64,000 nucleotides of DNA from NCBI GenBank assembly GCA_021151535.1, contig JAGKXC010000004.1, forward strand, positions 25,877 to 89,876. Direction: 5' to 3'. Both the position numbers and the translations under genes were made by a program. Positions 33,719 to 42,927 of the stretch are shown one piece after another. The DNA is from Sphingobacteriia bacterium. GTDB lineage: Bacteria; Bacteroidota; Bacteroidia; NS11-12g; UBA955. Within the stretch, counting starts at the first letter, position 1. Each line of letters starts with the position of its first letter. The notes under the pieces are model-generated. The model had not been told where the DNA came from and made no database searches. It saw only the letters and a list, made by a program, of their open reading frames with translations.

Positions 33719-35014
33719 ATGAAGAACAAGGAGCAGATTTGTTCCTTTTGCGGTCGTAAAAAAACTGAATCTATGATGCTTATCACAGGTTTAGACGGCC
33801 ATATATGCGAAAGTTGTGTAGATCAAGCACATAAAATTGTTGAAAAGGAAATGGGCTTTTCCAACTCCGCAAGCAAGAAAGGAAGTGTTTCTGGCGATAC
33901 AGGAATGGCAACCAACAAGGCGGGAAAAGGAAATAAAATAGCTGATTCTGCAAAAACGCCTACACCCAAGGAAATCAAATCACATTTAGACGAATATGTG
34001 ATTGGTCAGGATTATGCAAAAAAAGTATTAAGCGTAGCAGTTTATAATCACTACAAAAGGCTTAATGATGGCAAATCAAGTAAAAACGAAGGCGTTGAAA
34101 TAGAAAAAAGCAACATACTTTTAATTGGTGAAACGGGAACAGGTAAAACGTTGTTGGCTAAAACATTGGCCAAAATCATGGATGTTCCTTTTTGTATCGC
34201 AGATGCAACTGTTTTAACAGAAGCTGGTTACGTAGGAGAAGATGTTGAAAGCATTATTTCAAGATTATTACAAGTAGCTAATTACGATCCTGAAAAAGCG
34301 CAACGTGGTATCATTTACTTGGATGAAATTGATAAAATTGCAAGGAAAAGTGATAATCCATCCATCACCAGAGATGTTAGTGGCGAAGGCGTTCAACAAG
34401 GATTATTGAAATTATTAGAAGGAACTATTGCAAATGTAGCTCCAGAAGGTGGACGTAAACACCCAGATCAGAAGTACATTAAAGTTGATACAAGTCAGAT
34501 TTTGTTTATTTGTGGTGGTGCATTTGATGGCATTAAAGAAGTAATAGGTAGACGAATCCAAAATAACGCAGTTGGCTTTAAACGTTCAGATAGCAAAGAA
34601 TTAAATGAACAGAATTTGCTATCTTATATTTCGCCACAGGATTTAAAGAAATTCGGACTTATTCCTGAATTAATCGGGCGATTACCTGTGTTAGCTGCAT
34701 TGGAACCATTGGACAAACCAGCTTTAAGGTTAATTTTAACAGAGCCCAAAAACGCTTTGGTAAAACAATATGAACATCTATTTGATTTAGACGAAGTTGC
34801 CTTGGAGTTTGACGCTGATGCCATCGAGTTTATTGTAGATATTGCATTTGAGAACAAATTGGGAGCAAGAGGATTACGCGGAATTTGCGAAACGATTTTG
34901 CAAGACTTTATGTTTGAAATACCCAGTGATAAAACAAGAAATAAACTAGTGATTTCAAGAGAAATGGCTGAATCGAAATGGCAACATTGGGATCAACAAA
35001 AGTTTACAGCTTAA
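33719..35014 (+). CDS. clpX: ATP-dependent Clp protease ATP-binding subunit ClpX
   Basis: The product is 431 residues. The N-terminal zinc-binding domain has C8, C11, C30 and C33 (CSFCGRKK ... GHICESC). The AAA+ core has Walker A GETGTGKT (137-144), the pore-loop/box region [15 protein letters not shown], Walker [12 protein letters not shown], and [15 protein letters not shown], which contains the IGF-loop region contacting ClpP. The sensor 2 region [10 protein letters not shown] is present. It unfolds substrates and feeds them to ClpP, encoded 12 bp upstream in the same operon. Confidence 0.96.
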   Translation: MKNKEQICSFCGRKKTESMMLITGLDGHICESCVDQAHKIVEKEMGFSNSASKKGSVSGDTGMATNKAGKGNKIADSAKTPTPKEIKSHLDEYVIGQDYAKKVLSVAVYNHYKRLNDGKSSKNEGVEIEKSNILLIGETGTGKTLLAKTLAKIMDVPFCIADATVLTEAGYVGEDVESIISRLLQVANYDPEKAQRGIIYLDEIDKIARKSDNPSITRDVSGEGVQQGLLKLLEGTIANVAPEGGRKHPDQKYIKVDTSQILFICGGAFDGIKEVIGRRIQNNAVGFKRSDSKELNEQNLLSYISPQDLKKFGLIPELIGRLPVLAALEPLDKPALRLILTEPKNALVKQYEHLFDLDEVALEFDADAIEFIVDIAFENKLGARGLRGICETILQDFMFEIPSDKTRNKLVISREMAESKWQHWDQQKFTA

Positions 35015-35064
35015 TCAATAATTAATTTTTTAATTCCATATTTTGGGTAAATTGCACCCTTTGT

Positions 35065-36393
35065 ATGGAAAAAAACAATAAAAAGATTTTAAATGCTTGG
35101 GCCATGTATGATTGGGCCAATAGTGTTTATCCGTTGGTAATTTCATCGGCGATTTTCCCTGTTTATTATACCGCAGTAACAACCCAAACGGATGCGGCTG
35201 GTAAAATTATAAACGATAATGTAATGGTTTGGGGTATGCAATTCAAAAATACAGTTATTTCTAACTATGTATTAGCATTCTCTTTCCTAGTCATTTGTCT
35301 AACCAGTCCTTTATTAAGTGGGATCGCCGATACACGCGGTAATAAAAAAAGATTTTTACAATTCTTTTGTTATTTAGGTGCTATGGCTTGCGCCAGTTTA
35401 TATTTCCTTAGTAAAGACCCAAACAGTTTACCATGGGGACTTTTATCTATCTTTTTCGCCAGTTTGGGATTTTGGAGTAGTGTAGTATTTTACAATAGTT
35501 ACTTACCCGATATTGCCGATAATGAAACAATGGATAAAGTAAGTGCGAAAGGTTATTCTATGGGATACATGGGAAGTAGTTTAATGCTTATCCTTTGTTT
35601 GGTATTTATTCAAGCCCTTTCAGAACCGCTTCAATTAACAAAGGGCGAAGCTACAAGACTTTGTTTTGTAGGAGTTGCCATTTGGTGGATGGGATTTGCT
35701 CAGATTTTCTTTCGTAAAGTGAAAGAGGAAAAAAAATCAAATTCAGGAGAATCTATTTTTAAAGGTTTCCATGAATTAAAAAAAGTTTGGCAACAAGTGA
35801 AAGTAAACAGAAGCATAAAAGTTTATCTAACATCATTTTGGTTTTATTCTATGGGTGTTCAAACTGTAATGTTAGTAGCGGCCTATTTCGGAGCAAAATT
35901 CTTAAATATGAAAGCGGAAACACTATTACCTGTTATATTAACTATTCAGTTTGTTGGAATATTGGGCAGTATTTTCTTCTCTTGGATTTCGAAAAAATAT
36001 GGCAACAAATTGTCGTTGAGTATCACCCTTATTGTTTGGGTACTAATATGTATTGGTGCTTGGTTCGACGCTGAATACAAATCAATAGAAGGATTTTTTG
36101 TTTTGGCATTTTTTGTAGGTGCAGTAATGGGAGGTATTCAAAGTATGAGTAGAAGCACTTATTCTAAATTGATTCCCGAAGGCACTACAGACACAGCGTC
36201 TTTCTTTAGTTTTTATGATATCACTGAAAAATTTGCAATGGTAATTGGCTTATTCATTTTTGCCTATGTTGAACAGCATTCGCCAGTAAAAGGGATGCAA
36301 AATTCAGTTCTTGCTTTAATCGTATTTTTTATTATTGGATTCTTTACACTATTGAGATTGAAAGATCCCAAATTGCTGCCTAAAAAAGATTAA
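35065..36393 (+). CDS. MFS transporter, UMF1/Atg22-like family
   Basis: The product is 442 residues with about 12 membrane helices. The N-terminal signature NAWAMYDWANSVYPLVISSAIFPVYY is characteristic of the UMF1 (Atg22-like) branch of the major facilitator superfamily. The inter-repeat motif SGIADTRGNKKRFLQFF matches MFS motif A. A C-terminal GGIQSMSRSTYSKLIPEG is also family-typical. The transported solute is unknown; yeast Atg22 exports amino acids from the vacuole. It lies 50 bp after clpX and could be transcribed with it or separately. Confidence 0.88.
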   Translation: MEKNNKKILNAWAMYDWANSVYPLVISSAIFPVYYTAVTTQTDAAGKIINDNVMVWGMQFKNTVISNYVLAFSFLVICLTSPLLSGIADTRGNKKRFLQFFCYLGAMACASLYFLSKDPNSLPWGLLSIFFASLGFWSSVVFYNSYLPDIADNETMDKVSAKGYSMGYMGSSLMLILCLVFIQALSEPLQLTKGEATRLCFVGVAIWWMGFAQIFFRKVKEEKKSNSGESIFKGFHELKKVWQQVKVNRSIKVYLTSFWFYSMGVQTVMLVAAYFGAKFLNMKAETLLPVILTIQFVGILGSIFFSWISKKYGNKLSLSITLIVWVLICIGAWFDAEYKSIEGFFVLAFFVGAVMGGIQSMSRSTYSKLIPEGTTDTASFFSFYDITEKFAMVIGLFIFAYVEQHSPVKGMQNSVLALIVFFIIGFFTLLRLKDPKLLPKKD

Positions 36394-36416
36394 ATAGTTT
36401 TTTCAATTTTACTTTT

Positions 36417-36456
36417 AAAACAAAAAAGGTTACCAAATGGTAACCTTTTTTGTTTT
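36417..36456. terminator. Bidirectional terminator between MFS gene and giant surface gene
   Basis: An 18-bp perfect inverted repeat, AAAACAAAAAAGGTTACC with its complement, closes an AAAT loop. A and T runs inside the stem serve both convergent genes. Confidence 0.88.
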
Positions 36457-36474
36457 AAATACTTCAATTATTTG

Positions 36475-37680
36475 TTATCTCAACAATGTAACTGTACCCC
36501 TAAACTCTAATTTCTTCATATCCTTAGAGTAAAGTTGAATGTAATAAGTATAAACTCCTTCTTGACAGATTGCACCATTGGCCTTGCCATCCCATCCAGT
36601 ATTTAAATCAGAAGTTTCATATAATTTTTCACCCCAGCGGTTAAAAATTATCATACTACCCTTTTCAAAGTTTTGGGCAGTGGGTTTAAAGCTGTTATTA
36701 ATCGCTGGACCAACTTCATCTGGAGTAAATACGTTTGGAATGTAGATAATAATATCTGGACCTATTTTCACCCATTTAGATATAGTATCAGAACAACCAT
36801 GGTTACTCGTTACTAATAAACTGATTTTGTAAGATGCGGTATCTTTACCGTATGCATATTTAGGATCTCGCAATGTAGATGTATCAGAACCAGTTCCATC
36901 ACCAAAATTCCAATTATATTTTAAAATAGGATTAAATGGATTTTGCTCAATGGTAGTTTGATTGATAATTCTAAATCTCGGAAGTGCAACTGTTGTGTAA
37001 TAAGCAGGATCAGTAGAGAAATATGCCTTTGGTATTGGATAAGCTTCTACATTGTTTACCCCATAAACCTTGGTTTCACAACTACCAGAACTGTTTACTG
37101 CTTTTAACATCATGCTATATTTGCCCTGAGTGCTGTAGATAATTCCAGTTGGGTTTTGTAAATTAGATGTATCCCCATTCCCAAAATCCCAGAAATACTT
37201 CACTTGTGATGCAGGTAACCCAGACTTGTCGTTAGCTGTCCAATTCGTTGTTAAAGGAATACATCCGGCAGCAGTAGGTAATGGATCTAAGACCGGATAC
37301 AAATGTAAAAGAATGGTAATTGAATCTTTAGCTGGCGGACAAACATCATTTGTAATTGGTTGTGTAACTACCCTTAATACTACTTTTTGATTGATTGCAT
37401 CTTGAGTACCATTGTCAAAATTTATATTTTCATTATATGGGTTATCTATGATACCATCAACAGAAGGATCTTTAGTCCAAAGAACCTTATTATTTACATA
37501 TTTAGTTGTGCTTTGGATGGCAAATGGTGTTCCTATACAAGCTGACGCAGGTTTAGGCGTTGTAATTTGCAATTCAGGTTTATTCCTAACAAATACCTGA
37601 TAGGTTTCAGTATCTGTACATCCGTTATTATCTGTTAATACGAATCTAAATCCATGCGGTCCTTCAACATTGTTGGTTGT
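36475..37680 (-). CDS. C-terminal fragment of a giant PKD/type B sorting-domain surface protein
   Basis: This frame holds the end of a gene that starts at 40699. It encodes Ig/PKD-like repeats (NTDNTGC-like turns, WDFGNGDTSNLQNPTGIIYSTQG, WNFGDGTGSDTSTLRDPKYAYG) and a full type B sorting domain (IYIPNVFTPDEVGPAINNSF, MIIFNRWGEKLYET, TGWDGKANGAICQEGVYTYYIQL, FRGTVTLLR). Coding character extends upstream of any start codon (GTTNNVEGPHGFRFVLTDNNGC near 37630-37680), so it is not an independent gene. It is joined to the middle fragment by one missing base near 37683-37690. Confidence 0.82.
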   Translation of the reverse strand, partial: TTNNVEGPHGFRFVLTDNNGCTDTETYQVFVRNKPELQITTPKPASACIGTPFAIQSTTKYVNNKVLWTKDPSVDGIIDNPYNENINFDNGTQDAINQKVVLRVVTQPITNDVCPPAKDSITILLHLYPVLDPLPTAAGCIPLTTNWTANDKSGLPASQVKYFWDFGNGDTSNLQNPTGIIYSTQGKYSMMLKAVNSSGSCETKVYGVNNVEAYPIPKAYFSTDPAYYTTVALPRFRIINQTTIEQNPFNPILKYNWNFGDGTGSDTSTLRDPKYAYGKDTASYKISLLVTSNHGCSDTISKWVKIGPDIIIYIPNVFTPDEVGPAINNSFKPTAQNFEKGSMIIFNRWGEKLYETSDLNTGWDGKANGAICQEGVYTYYIQLYSKDMKKLEFRGTVTLLR

Positions 37681-39023
37681 ACCTGGTAACCATTTACCTG
37701 AATATTATCGTACAATTCCATGGTATCCCAGTTTACACATACAGGGTTTGGAGAAATTACTTTAATTGTTGGTTCTGGTACAATCTTTACTTTTACGGTA
37801 TCACATGTTCTGCAACCAGTGATTTGGTCTTCTACGCACAATCCAAACTTATAATCGCCTTGGTAAAAATCATCCGCTGGAGTTCCAAATTTGAATCTCC
37901 AATCTGGGGTTCCCATTGGGTTATTGTTCACCAAAATTGCTGTTGGATCAATTCCACCTGGAGATTGTAATACAGTCCAATCTAACTTGATACCAATCTT
38001 TACCTTGGGTTTCGCTGTTACTTGGTCCATACTGATTTCTCCCAAATCCTGACAGAAAGAAGAGTCTCTCAAGTCTACCATTGGGTTACCATTGATTCTT
38101 TGGATTACACTATCAATATTAATACAACCGTTGGTGTCTTTATACCAGCCATATATCTTTGCTTGGAAACTATTACCATTCTGCAAAGATGCATTTTGCA
38201 AGGCGGTGGTTTTGAAACGATGACGTGTTGTTGTTACTGAATCAACCATATTAAACACACTTCCTGATGGAGCTGGGCTCACGGTTGATGGTTTTGAGTA
38301 AACGTTGTTAGGAGTTTTATTTTCAAAGCCCCAAATTCTTACACCTGACTCTTTACCTCTGTTAAAGAAGCTATTTAATTCAATATCTCCATAAACATAA
38401 CACTGTGATTTCAATGGTTTGGGATCCCACTTCACAAATGGCAAAGCATTTACACGAAGAACCATGGTGTCTCGGTCTTCACAGGTTACACCCCCTTGTG
38501 TTACTTTCGTATATAAATCATAGCTAAAGAACTGAGGTGCGCCGCCAGGAGCATTGGTATTGGTGGGCTTCACCGTGTAGGTAGCCGCCGAACCCAGTGT
38601 TTGATTCTTGGTAATATCCGTCCACTGATAAATGCCTGTTAATGTAGAAGGTCTGTGGGTAGCTGTTATGGTTGTAGATTTTTGATTACAAATTGCCAAA
38701 TCCTTTCCTGCTAAACTTACCACTGTGTCATTCACAAACAATTCAACGGTATCCTTCTTCTTACATTGCCATTTCCGCTCCATTACCTCAACGATATACT
38801 TACCTTTCACATTCACTGTAATGGTTCGGGTAGTATCGCCATTACTCCATTTGTATTTTACCGAATCTGCATTCTGCGCATCAAACGTAAAAGTTTGATA
38901 AGTACAAATTCTCTGATCCGGACCTAAACCAACAACTGGCAGCGGTTTCACATAAATTGTTAATGTATCATAGAAAGCACAACCATCGCCATCTTTTACA
39001 CGAACACGGATGGTAGAGTCCAA
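37635..39023 (-). CDS. Middle fragment of the giant surface protein
   Basis: About 460 residues of Ig-like repeats typical of Bacteroidota adhesins: DGDGCAFYDTLTIYVKPLPVVGLGPDQRICTYQTFTFDAQ, SVKYKWSNGDTTRTITVNVKGKYIVEV, and later cysteine-bearing segments. The frame has no natural start: it overlaps the end of the N-terminal fragment by 28 bp (38996-39023) and continues its theme. It ends by running out of frame at 37635, where the next fragment takes over. A single uninterrupted gene of about 1,400 codons (36475-40699) is the simplest reading. Confidence 0.8.
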   Translation of the reverse strand: MDSTIRVRVKDGDGCAFYDTLTIYVKPLPVVGLGPDQRICTYQTFTFDAQNADSVKYKWSNGDTTRTITVNVKGKYIVEVMERKWQCKKKDTVELFVNDTVVSLAGKDLAICNQKSTTITATHRPSTLTGIYQWTDITKNQTLGSAATYTVKPTNTNAPGGAPQFFSYDLYTKVTQGGVTCEDRDTMVLRVNALPFVKWDPKPLKSQCYVYGDIELNSFFNRGKESGVRIWGFENKTPNNVYSKPSTVSPAPSGSVFNMVDSVTTTRHRFKTTALQNASLQNGNSFQAKIYGWYKDTNGCINIDSVIQRINGNPMVDLRDSSFCQDLGEISMDQVTAKPKVKIGIKLDWTVLQSPGGIDPTAILVNNNPMGTPDWRFKFGTPADDFYQGDYKFGLCVEDQITGCRTCDTVKVKIVPEPTIKVISPNPVCVNWDTMELYDNIQVNGYQVQPTMLKDRMDLDSY

Positions 39024-40699
39024 TAGTAACTGAATGGCGCTTTACCATGTAGCACATTGGCATAAAGCGACATCAAAGTACCTTTACAAGCAAAAGTATC
39101 TTTTGAAGCCAAGGTAACTGTTGGCGGATCGGGGATAATAACTGTGTCTCTATAAATTGTTGGACAGTTATCAGAGTTGTTTACAGTATGAACAATGATG
39201 TACTTACCACCTTTATAGAAGGTCATGGTATCGGTTTTTTTGGCACTGTAAAAAATTTCATTACTACCTAAACTATCTCTTACACTCCATCTAAATGAGG
39301 GAACTCCCTTAAATGTGGCTGAAACTGAAGCTGCCATGGCGAATTTACCACATTTCAAAATGGTATATTTACGTTGGCTAAATGCTCTTGGATTAACCTT
39401 TACTTTAAAACCACGAATTGCGATAGAAGGTTTTGGACAATGGTTATCCGAAACCCTTACAGAGAAAGAGTAAGCAACATCTGAAGCCATACCAATTCCC
39501 GGGGTCCATTCAAAATCGGCATAAGCTAATCGTTTTTGGTTCCAGGATGATTTTGCCGCTACAGTAAACTTAGCCCCTGGAATACCTTTATTCCAAGTAA
39601 TAGTTGTTGTATCAGGGATAGTTTGGTAAGGAGTAAAAGTTTCGTCATCAGATTCAACTTTAAACTTCAAGGTTTCTCCCTCACAAACTTTATATGAATA
39701 AGGACCTAAAACCGTTGGAGCTTTATTGTATCCGCAATCGTCTTTAACAATCAACTGCATATCCCGTCGGGTTTTACCTATCATAATCCATTTTTTACTT
39801 GCACTATCCTGACGCCATTCTGTGATCTGGATTACGGCAATACCCACCTCATCACATTTGGTTGGAGTAAAGATGATATCTCCATTACTGGTATCAAAAT
39901 ACAAACCACGAGGAGGGTTAGTTTTGGTATTTGGACTACACTTAATCGAGGTAGGAGGAATACAATAAGGCGTCATGAAATAACGCTTATCAAAGGGTGA
40001 TGAATAAGAAACTGAAGTATTGGGTATATTGCTTATACCTGACTCAAGTGAATATGAAAATGAATCATAATCTACAGTATCAATCGCACCATTATTAAAA
40101 TAATAGGCCTGATTACAACACAAATAACCCAATGGTTCGTTTGCTAACTGTGGTGAAGAGTTACATTTATTGGTTGTCTTTTTGATATTACAGATGTTGA
40201 TCATACAAGTACTGTAAAAGTCGTTACCCGCAGGACCTGTAGTAATAGCACCGTTTCTACAGCACTGACCAATGTAAAATGTTACTTCACAACAGTTACT
40301 TTTATTTACAAAGTTGTTTAGTGGAGATTGTCCAAAATCAACAGTTACTTCGTAAGTATGTTCTTCTACTCCTTCTCCAGTACTTCCTGTGTTTTGAGGC
40401 GTACAAGGTGAAGATGCGGTTGAACAACGAGGGGTTACGTCCCTGATATTGGTTCTGGAAATTGACATGGAATAATTACCACAACCATTTCCACCATTGG
40501 TTCCACCAAAAACACCAAAAGTTGGTGAGTTAAAGGAGATACCTCTACAATCTCGATAGATCTTTGCTGTAATCTTGTACTTACCATTGCCTAAACACTT
40601 GTAAGACATATCCGCACCCATCATGTGAGATGCTGAAAGCTTTGAAAATGTGAGCATTGACAGAAACAAGATTGTCAATAACTGTAGTTTTTTCTTCAT
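38996..40699 (-). CDS. N-terminal fragment of the giant surface protein, with signal peptide and Cys-rich domain
   Basis: It starts with a signal peptide (MKKKLQLLTILFLSMLTFSKLSA) followed by SHMMGADMSYKCLGNGKYKITAKIYRDCRG, the standard opening of a large class of type B-sorted Bacteroidota proteins. The first 200 mature residues contain many cysteines, including two Cys-Cys pairs (NCCEV, QCCRNG), implying several disulfides. Ig-like domains follow. The frame ends at 38996 after YYWTLPSVFV, whereas the next frame supplies DSTIRVRVKDGDGC. One extra base near 39020 would fuse them. A perfect TAnnTTTG lies upstream. Confidence 0.85.
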   Translation of the reverse strand: MKKKLQLLTILFLSMLTFSKLSASHMMGADMSYKCLGNGKYKITAKIYRDCRGISFNSPTFGVFGGTNGGNGCGNYSMSISRTNIRDVTPRCSTASSPCTPQNTGSTGEGVEEHTYEVTVDFGQSPLNNFVNKSNCCEVTFYIGQCCRNGAITTGPAGNDFYSTCMINICNIKKTTNKCNSSPQLANEPLGYLCCNQAYYFNNGAIDTVDYDSFSYSLESGISNIPNTSVSYSSPFDKRYFMTPYCIPPTSIKCSPNTKTNPPRGLYFDTSNGDIIFTPTKCDEVGIAVIQITEWRQDSASKKWIMIGKTRRDMQLIVKDDCGYNKAPTVLGPYSYKVCEGETLKFKVESDDETFTPYQTIPDTTTITWNKGIPGAKFTVAAKSSWNQKRLAYADFEWTPGIGMASDVAYSFSVRVSDNHCPKPSIAIRGFKVKVNPRAFSQRKYTILKCGKFAMAASVSATFKGVPSFRWSVRDSLGSNEIFYSAKKTDTMTFYKGGKYIIVHTVNNSDNCPTIYRDTVIIPDPPTVTLASKDTFACKGTLMSLYANVLHGKAPFSYYWTLPSVFV

Positions 40700-40752
40700 A
40701 CTTTTAGGTTTGTTTGTTGTTTTGACACCTATATATATATATGTGTTGCCTC

Positions 40753-40760
40753 CAAAAATA
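40753..40760 (-). promoter_or_regulatory. Candidate promoter of the giant surface gene, TATTTTTG
   Basis: On the minus strand an exact TAnnTTTG lies 53 bp before the ATG at 40699. A (TA)n run at 40730-40742 falls in the presumed start region or leader. Confidence 0.5.
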
Positions 40761-40897
40761 AACTTTTTTCATTAAAACTCCCGAATTACTAAAAAAAATG
40801 AAGCTTCTATGGCAGAACTAATCGCATATTCATTCAATTTTATCAAAAAAATCTTAACCTTCCATTTCAATTCAATACATTGATGTATTTTTACAAC

Positions 40898-42184
40898 ATG
40901 AATACGAAGTACATCAACCCTAGTAAGGATTTATTCATCAAGAATCGCCAGAAATTCACAAGTAAAATGACACCTGGCAGTATTGCATTATTTCATTGCA
41001 ATGATGAAGTTCCTAGAAATGGTGATGCTTACTTCAGTTTCAGGCAGCAATCAGATATTTACTATTTAACCGGTATTGATCAAGAAGATACCATTTTGGT
41101 TTTATTCCCAGATGCACCCAACCCAATGTATCGCGAAATGTTATTCATTAAAGAGACAAGCGAACAAATTGCCATTTGGGATGGGGCTCGTTTAACACCC
41201 AATCAAGCGTATGATGTTTCAGGTATTTCTCAGGTTTTTTGGTACCATGATTTTTGGCGAACCATACACGCGGCGATTTTGTTAGCAGAAACAATTTATG
41301 TAAATCTTAATGAAAATGATAGATTTACAGACAAAGTTTCTTATGCGGGTATTAGGTTTGCGAAAGAAATCATTAACAAATATCCCGCTCATCAAATCAA
41401 ACGATCTGCACCCATTTTAGCAGATCTAAGGATGAGAAAAGAACCAGAAGAAATAACTCAATTAAAAGAAGCTATTTCTATAACAAAAAAAGGATTTGAT
41501 CGATTACTATCTTTCATTAAACCTGGTGTAATGGAATATGAAGTTGAAGCTGAATTAATTCACGAATTCATTAGAAATAGAAGTAAAGGTTTCGCATTCG
41601 ACCCAATCATTGCAGGTGGCAAGAATGCATGCGTTCTTCATTACATCGAAAACAACAAAGTATTAAATGACGGCGACTTGGTTTTATTAGACTTTGGAGC
41701 AGAATATGGAAATTACAACGGTGATTTATCGAGAACATTGCCCGTAAATGGCAAATTCACTCAACGCCAGAAAGAAGTTTACAATGCCGTATTGAGTGTT
41801 CAACGATACGCCAAAACCCTGTTAAAACCAGGAATTAGCATCCCCAATTACCATGATGAAGTTTGCAAATTCATGTCTGAAGAATTAATCAAATTGGGTT
41901 TAATAACAACAGCTGAATTAAAATCCAATCCAAAGGCATTTTTAAAATATTACATGCACGGTACATCACATCATTTGGGCTTGGATGTACATGATGTTAT
42001 GCATCGTTGGGGCAATCTTGATTTAAACAATGTTGTTACAGTAGAGCCTGGAATCTATATCCCTGAAGAGGGCATCGGAATTAGAATTGAAAACGATGTG
42101 GTAATTAGAGATAACGGTGTTGAAGATTTAATGGAAGATTACTTAATTGAAGTTGAAGAAATAGAACAGGCGATGAATAAATAA
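40898..42184 (+). CDS. pepP: Xaa-Pro aminopeptidase (M24B, aminopeptidase P)
   Basis: The product is about 428 residues from the ATG at 40898; earlier in-frame TTG/ATG codons at 40880-40883 are less likely. The N-terminal creatinase-like domain includes RNGDAYFSFRQQSDIYYLTGID. The metallo-active site has D265 and D276 in LLDFGAEYGNYNGDLSRT, His in MHGTSHHLGLDVHD, and two Glu in VTVEPGIYIPEEGIGIRIEND, the full dinuclear metal set. It removes N-terminal residues preceding proline. No signal peptide. It is convergent with pcm, 6 bp away. Confidence 0.92.
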   Translation: MNTKYINPSKDLFIKNRQKFTSKMTPGSIALFHCNDEVPRNGDAYFSFRQQSDIYYLTGIDQEDTILVLFPDAPNPMYREMLFIKETSEQIAIWDGARLTPNQAYDVSGISQVFWYHDFWRTIHAAILLAETIYVNLNENDRFTDKVSYAGIRFAKEIINKYPAHQIKRSAPILADLRMRKEPEEITQLKEAISITKKGFDRLLSFIKPGVMEYEVEAELIHEFIRNRSKGFAFDPIIAGGKNACVLHYIENNKVLNDGDLVLLDFGAEYGNYNGDLSRTLPVNGKFTQRQKEVYNAVLSVQRYAKTLLKPGISIPNYHDEVCKFMSEELIKLGLITTAELKSNPKAFLKYYMHGTSHHLGLDVHDVMHRWGNLDLNNVVTVEPGIYIPEEGIGIRIENDVVIRDNGVEDLMEDYLIEVEEIEQAMNK

Positions 42185-42190
42185 TTGATT

Positions 42191-42859
42191 TTATTGCCAA
42201 CCCAATTTCCCTTTAAGTGGAACAAATTTACAATCGTTAAAAACCTCTGTTTTAGATTGATTTTCAGCCACTTTAGTAATTCTTAACATCTTTTGATCTT
42301 CCCTGTTTTCTCCAACGGGAATAATCAACCTACCTCCTACTTTCAATTGCTGAATTAGTGTTTCAGGGACACTTGGAGCTCCAGCCGTAACAATAATTAC
42401 TTCATATGGAGCAAAATTGGGCAAACCCAAAGATCCATCGCCATGAAATAATGAAATATTGTATTCAATTAATTGAAATAAATGAGATGTTTGCTGTAGA
42501 ATTGGTAAAATATATTCAACACTAAAAACTCGAGCACCTAATTTGTGCAATACAGCTGCCTGATAGCCACTTCCCGTGCCAATTTCCAATACTCTATCAC
42601 CTGCACTAACACCAGAAAGTTGCGTTTGGTAAGCAACAGTAAATGGTTGCGAGATAGTCTGACCATGATCAATTGGAAAAGCGGCATCACGGTAAACAAA
42701 TTGATCAAAGTCTCTTGGAAAAAACCATTGCCTAGGAATTTCATTCATCGCAGAAAGCACTAATTCCGAGGTAATTCCTTTTTTTCTTAATTCTTCAATC
42801 AGTCTTTTTCTTTGACCTTGTTGAACCAAAGTGTCTACTAAATCTATCTTTCGAATCAT
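42191..42859 (-). CDS. pcm: Protein-L-isoaspartate O-methyltransferase
   Basis: The product is 222 residues from the ATG at 42859 (MIRKIDLVDTLVQQG), preferred over an ATG 14 codons earlier because a perfect -7 element lies upstream at a sensible distance. Family blocks: VLSAMNEIPRQWFFP, AFPIDHGQTISQPFTVAYQTQL, SAM motif DRVLEIGTGSGYQAAVL, VFSVEY, and PYEVIIVTAGAPSVPETLIQQLKVGGRLIIPVG. It repairs isoaspartyl residues in damaged proteins. Confidence 0.94.
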   Translation of the reverse strand: MIRKIDLVDTLVQQGQRKRLIEELRKKGITSELVLSAMNEIPRQWFFPRDFDQFVYRDAAFPIDHGQTISQPFTVAYQTQLSGVSAGDRVLEIGTGSGYQAAVLHKLGARVFSVEYILPILQQTSHLFQLIEYNISLFHGDGSLGLPNFAPYEVIIVTAGAPSVPETLIQQLKVGGRLIIPVGENREDQKMLRITKVAENQSKTEVFNDCKFVPLKGKLGWQ

Positions 42860-42915
42860 GTGTTTACAAACAAAATAATATGCAAGGGTAAGTTTTACCA
42901 ATTTTGCATCGACTA

Positions 42916-42923
42916 CAAAAGTA
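42916..42923 (-). promoter_or_regulatory. Candidate pcm promoter TACTTTTG
   Basis: An exact TAnnTTTG on the minus strand, about 57 bp before the pcm ATG at 42859. Confidence 0.45.
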
Positions 42924-42927
42924 AGAC

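Noticed and set aside
37635..39023. Programmed -1 ribosomal frameshifting in the giant surface gene
   Set aside because: No X-XXY-YYZ slippery heptamer or downstream structure is visible at either junction; sequencing indel or mutation is simpler.
40730..40742. (TA)n tract as a phase-variable repeat
   Set aside because: Only about six units, located in the leader rather than between promoter elements; recorded but too short to claim phase variation.
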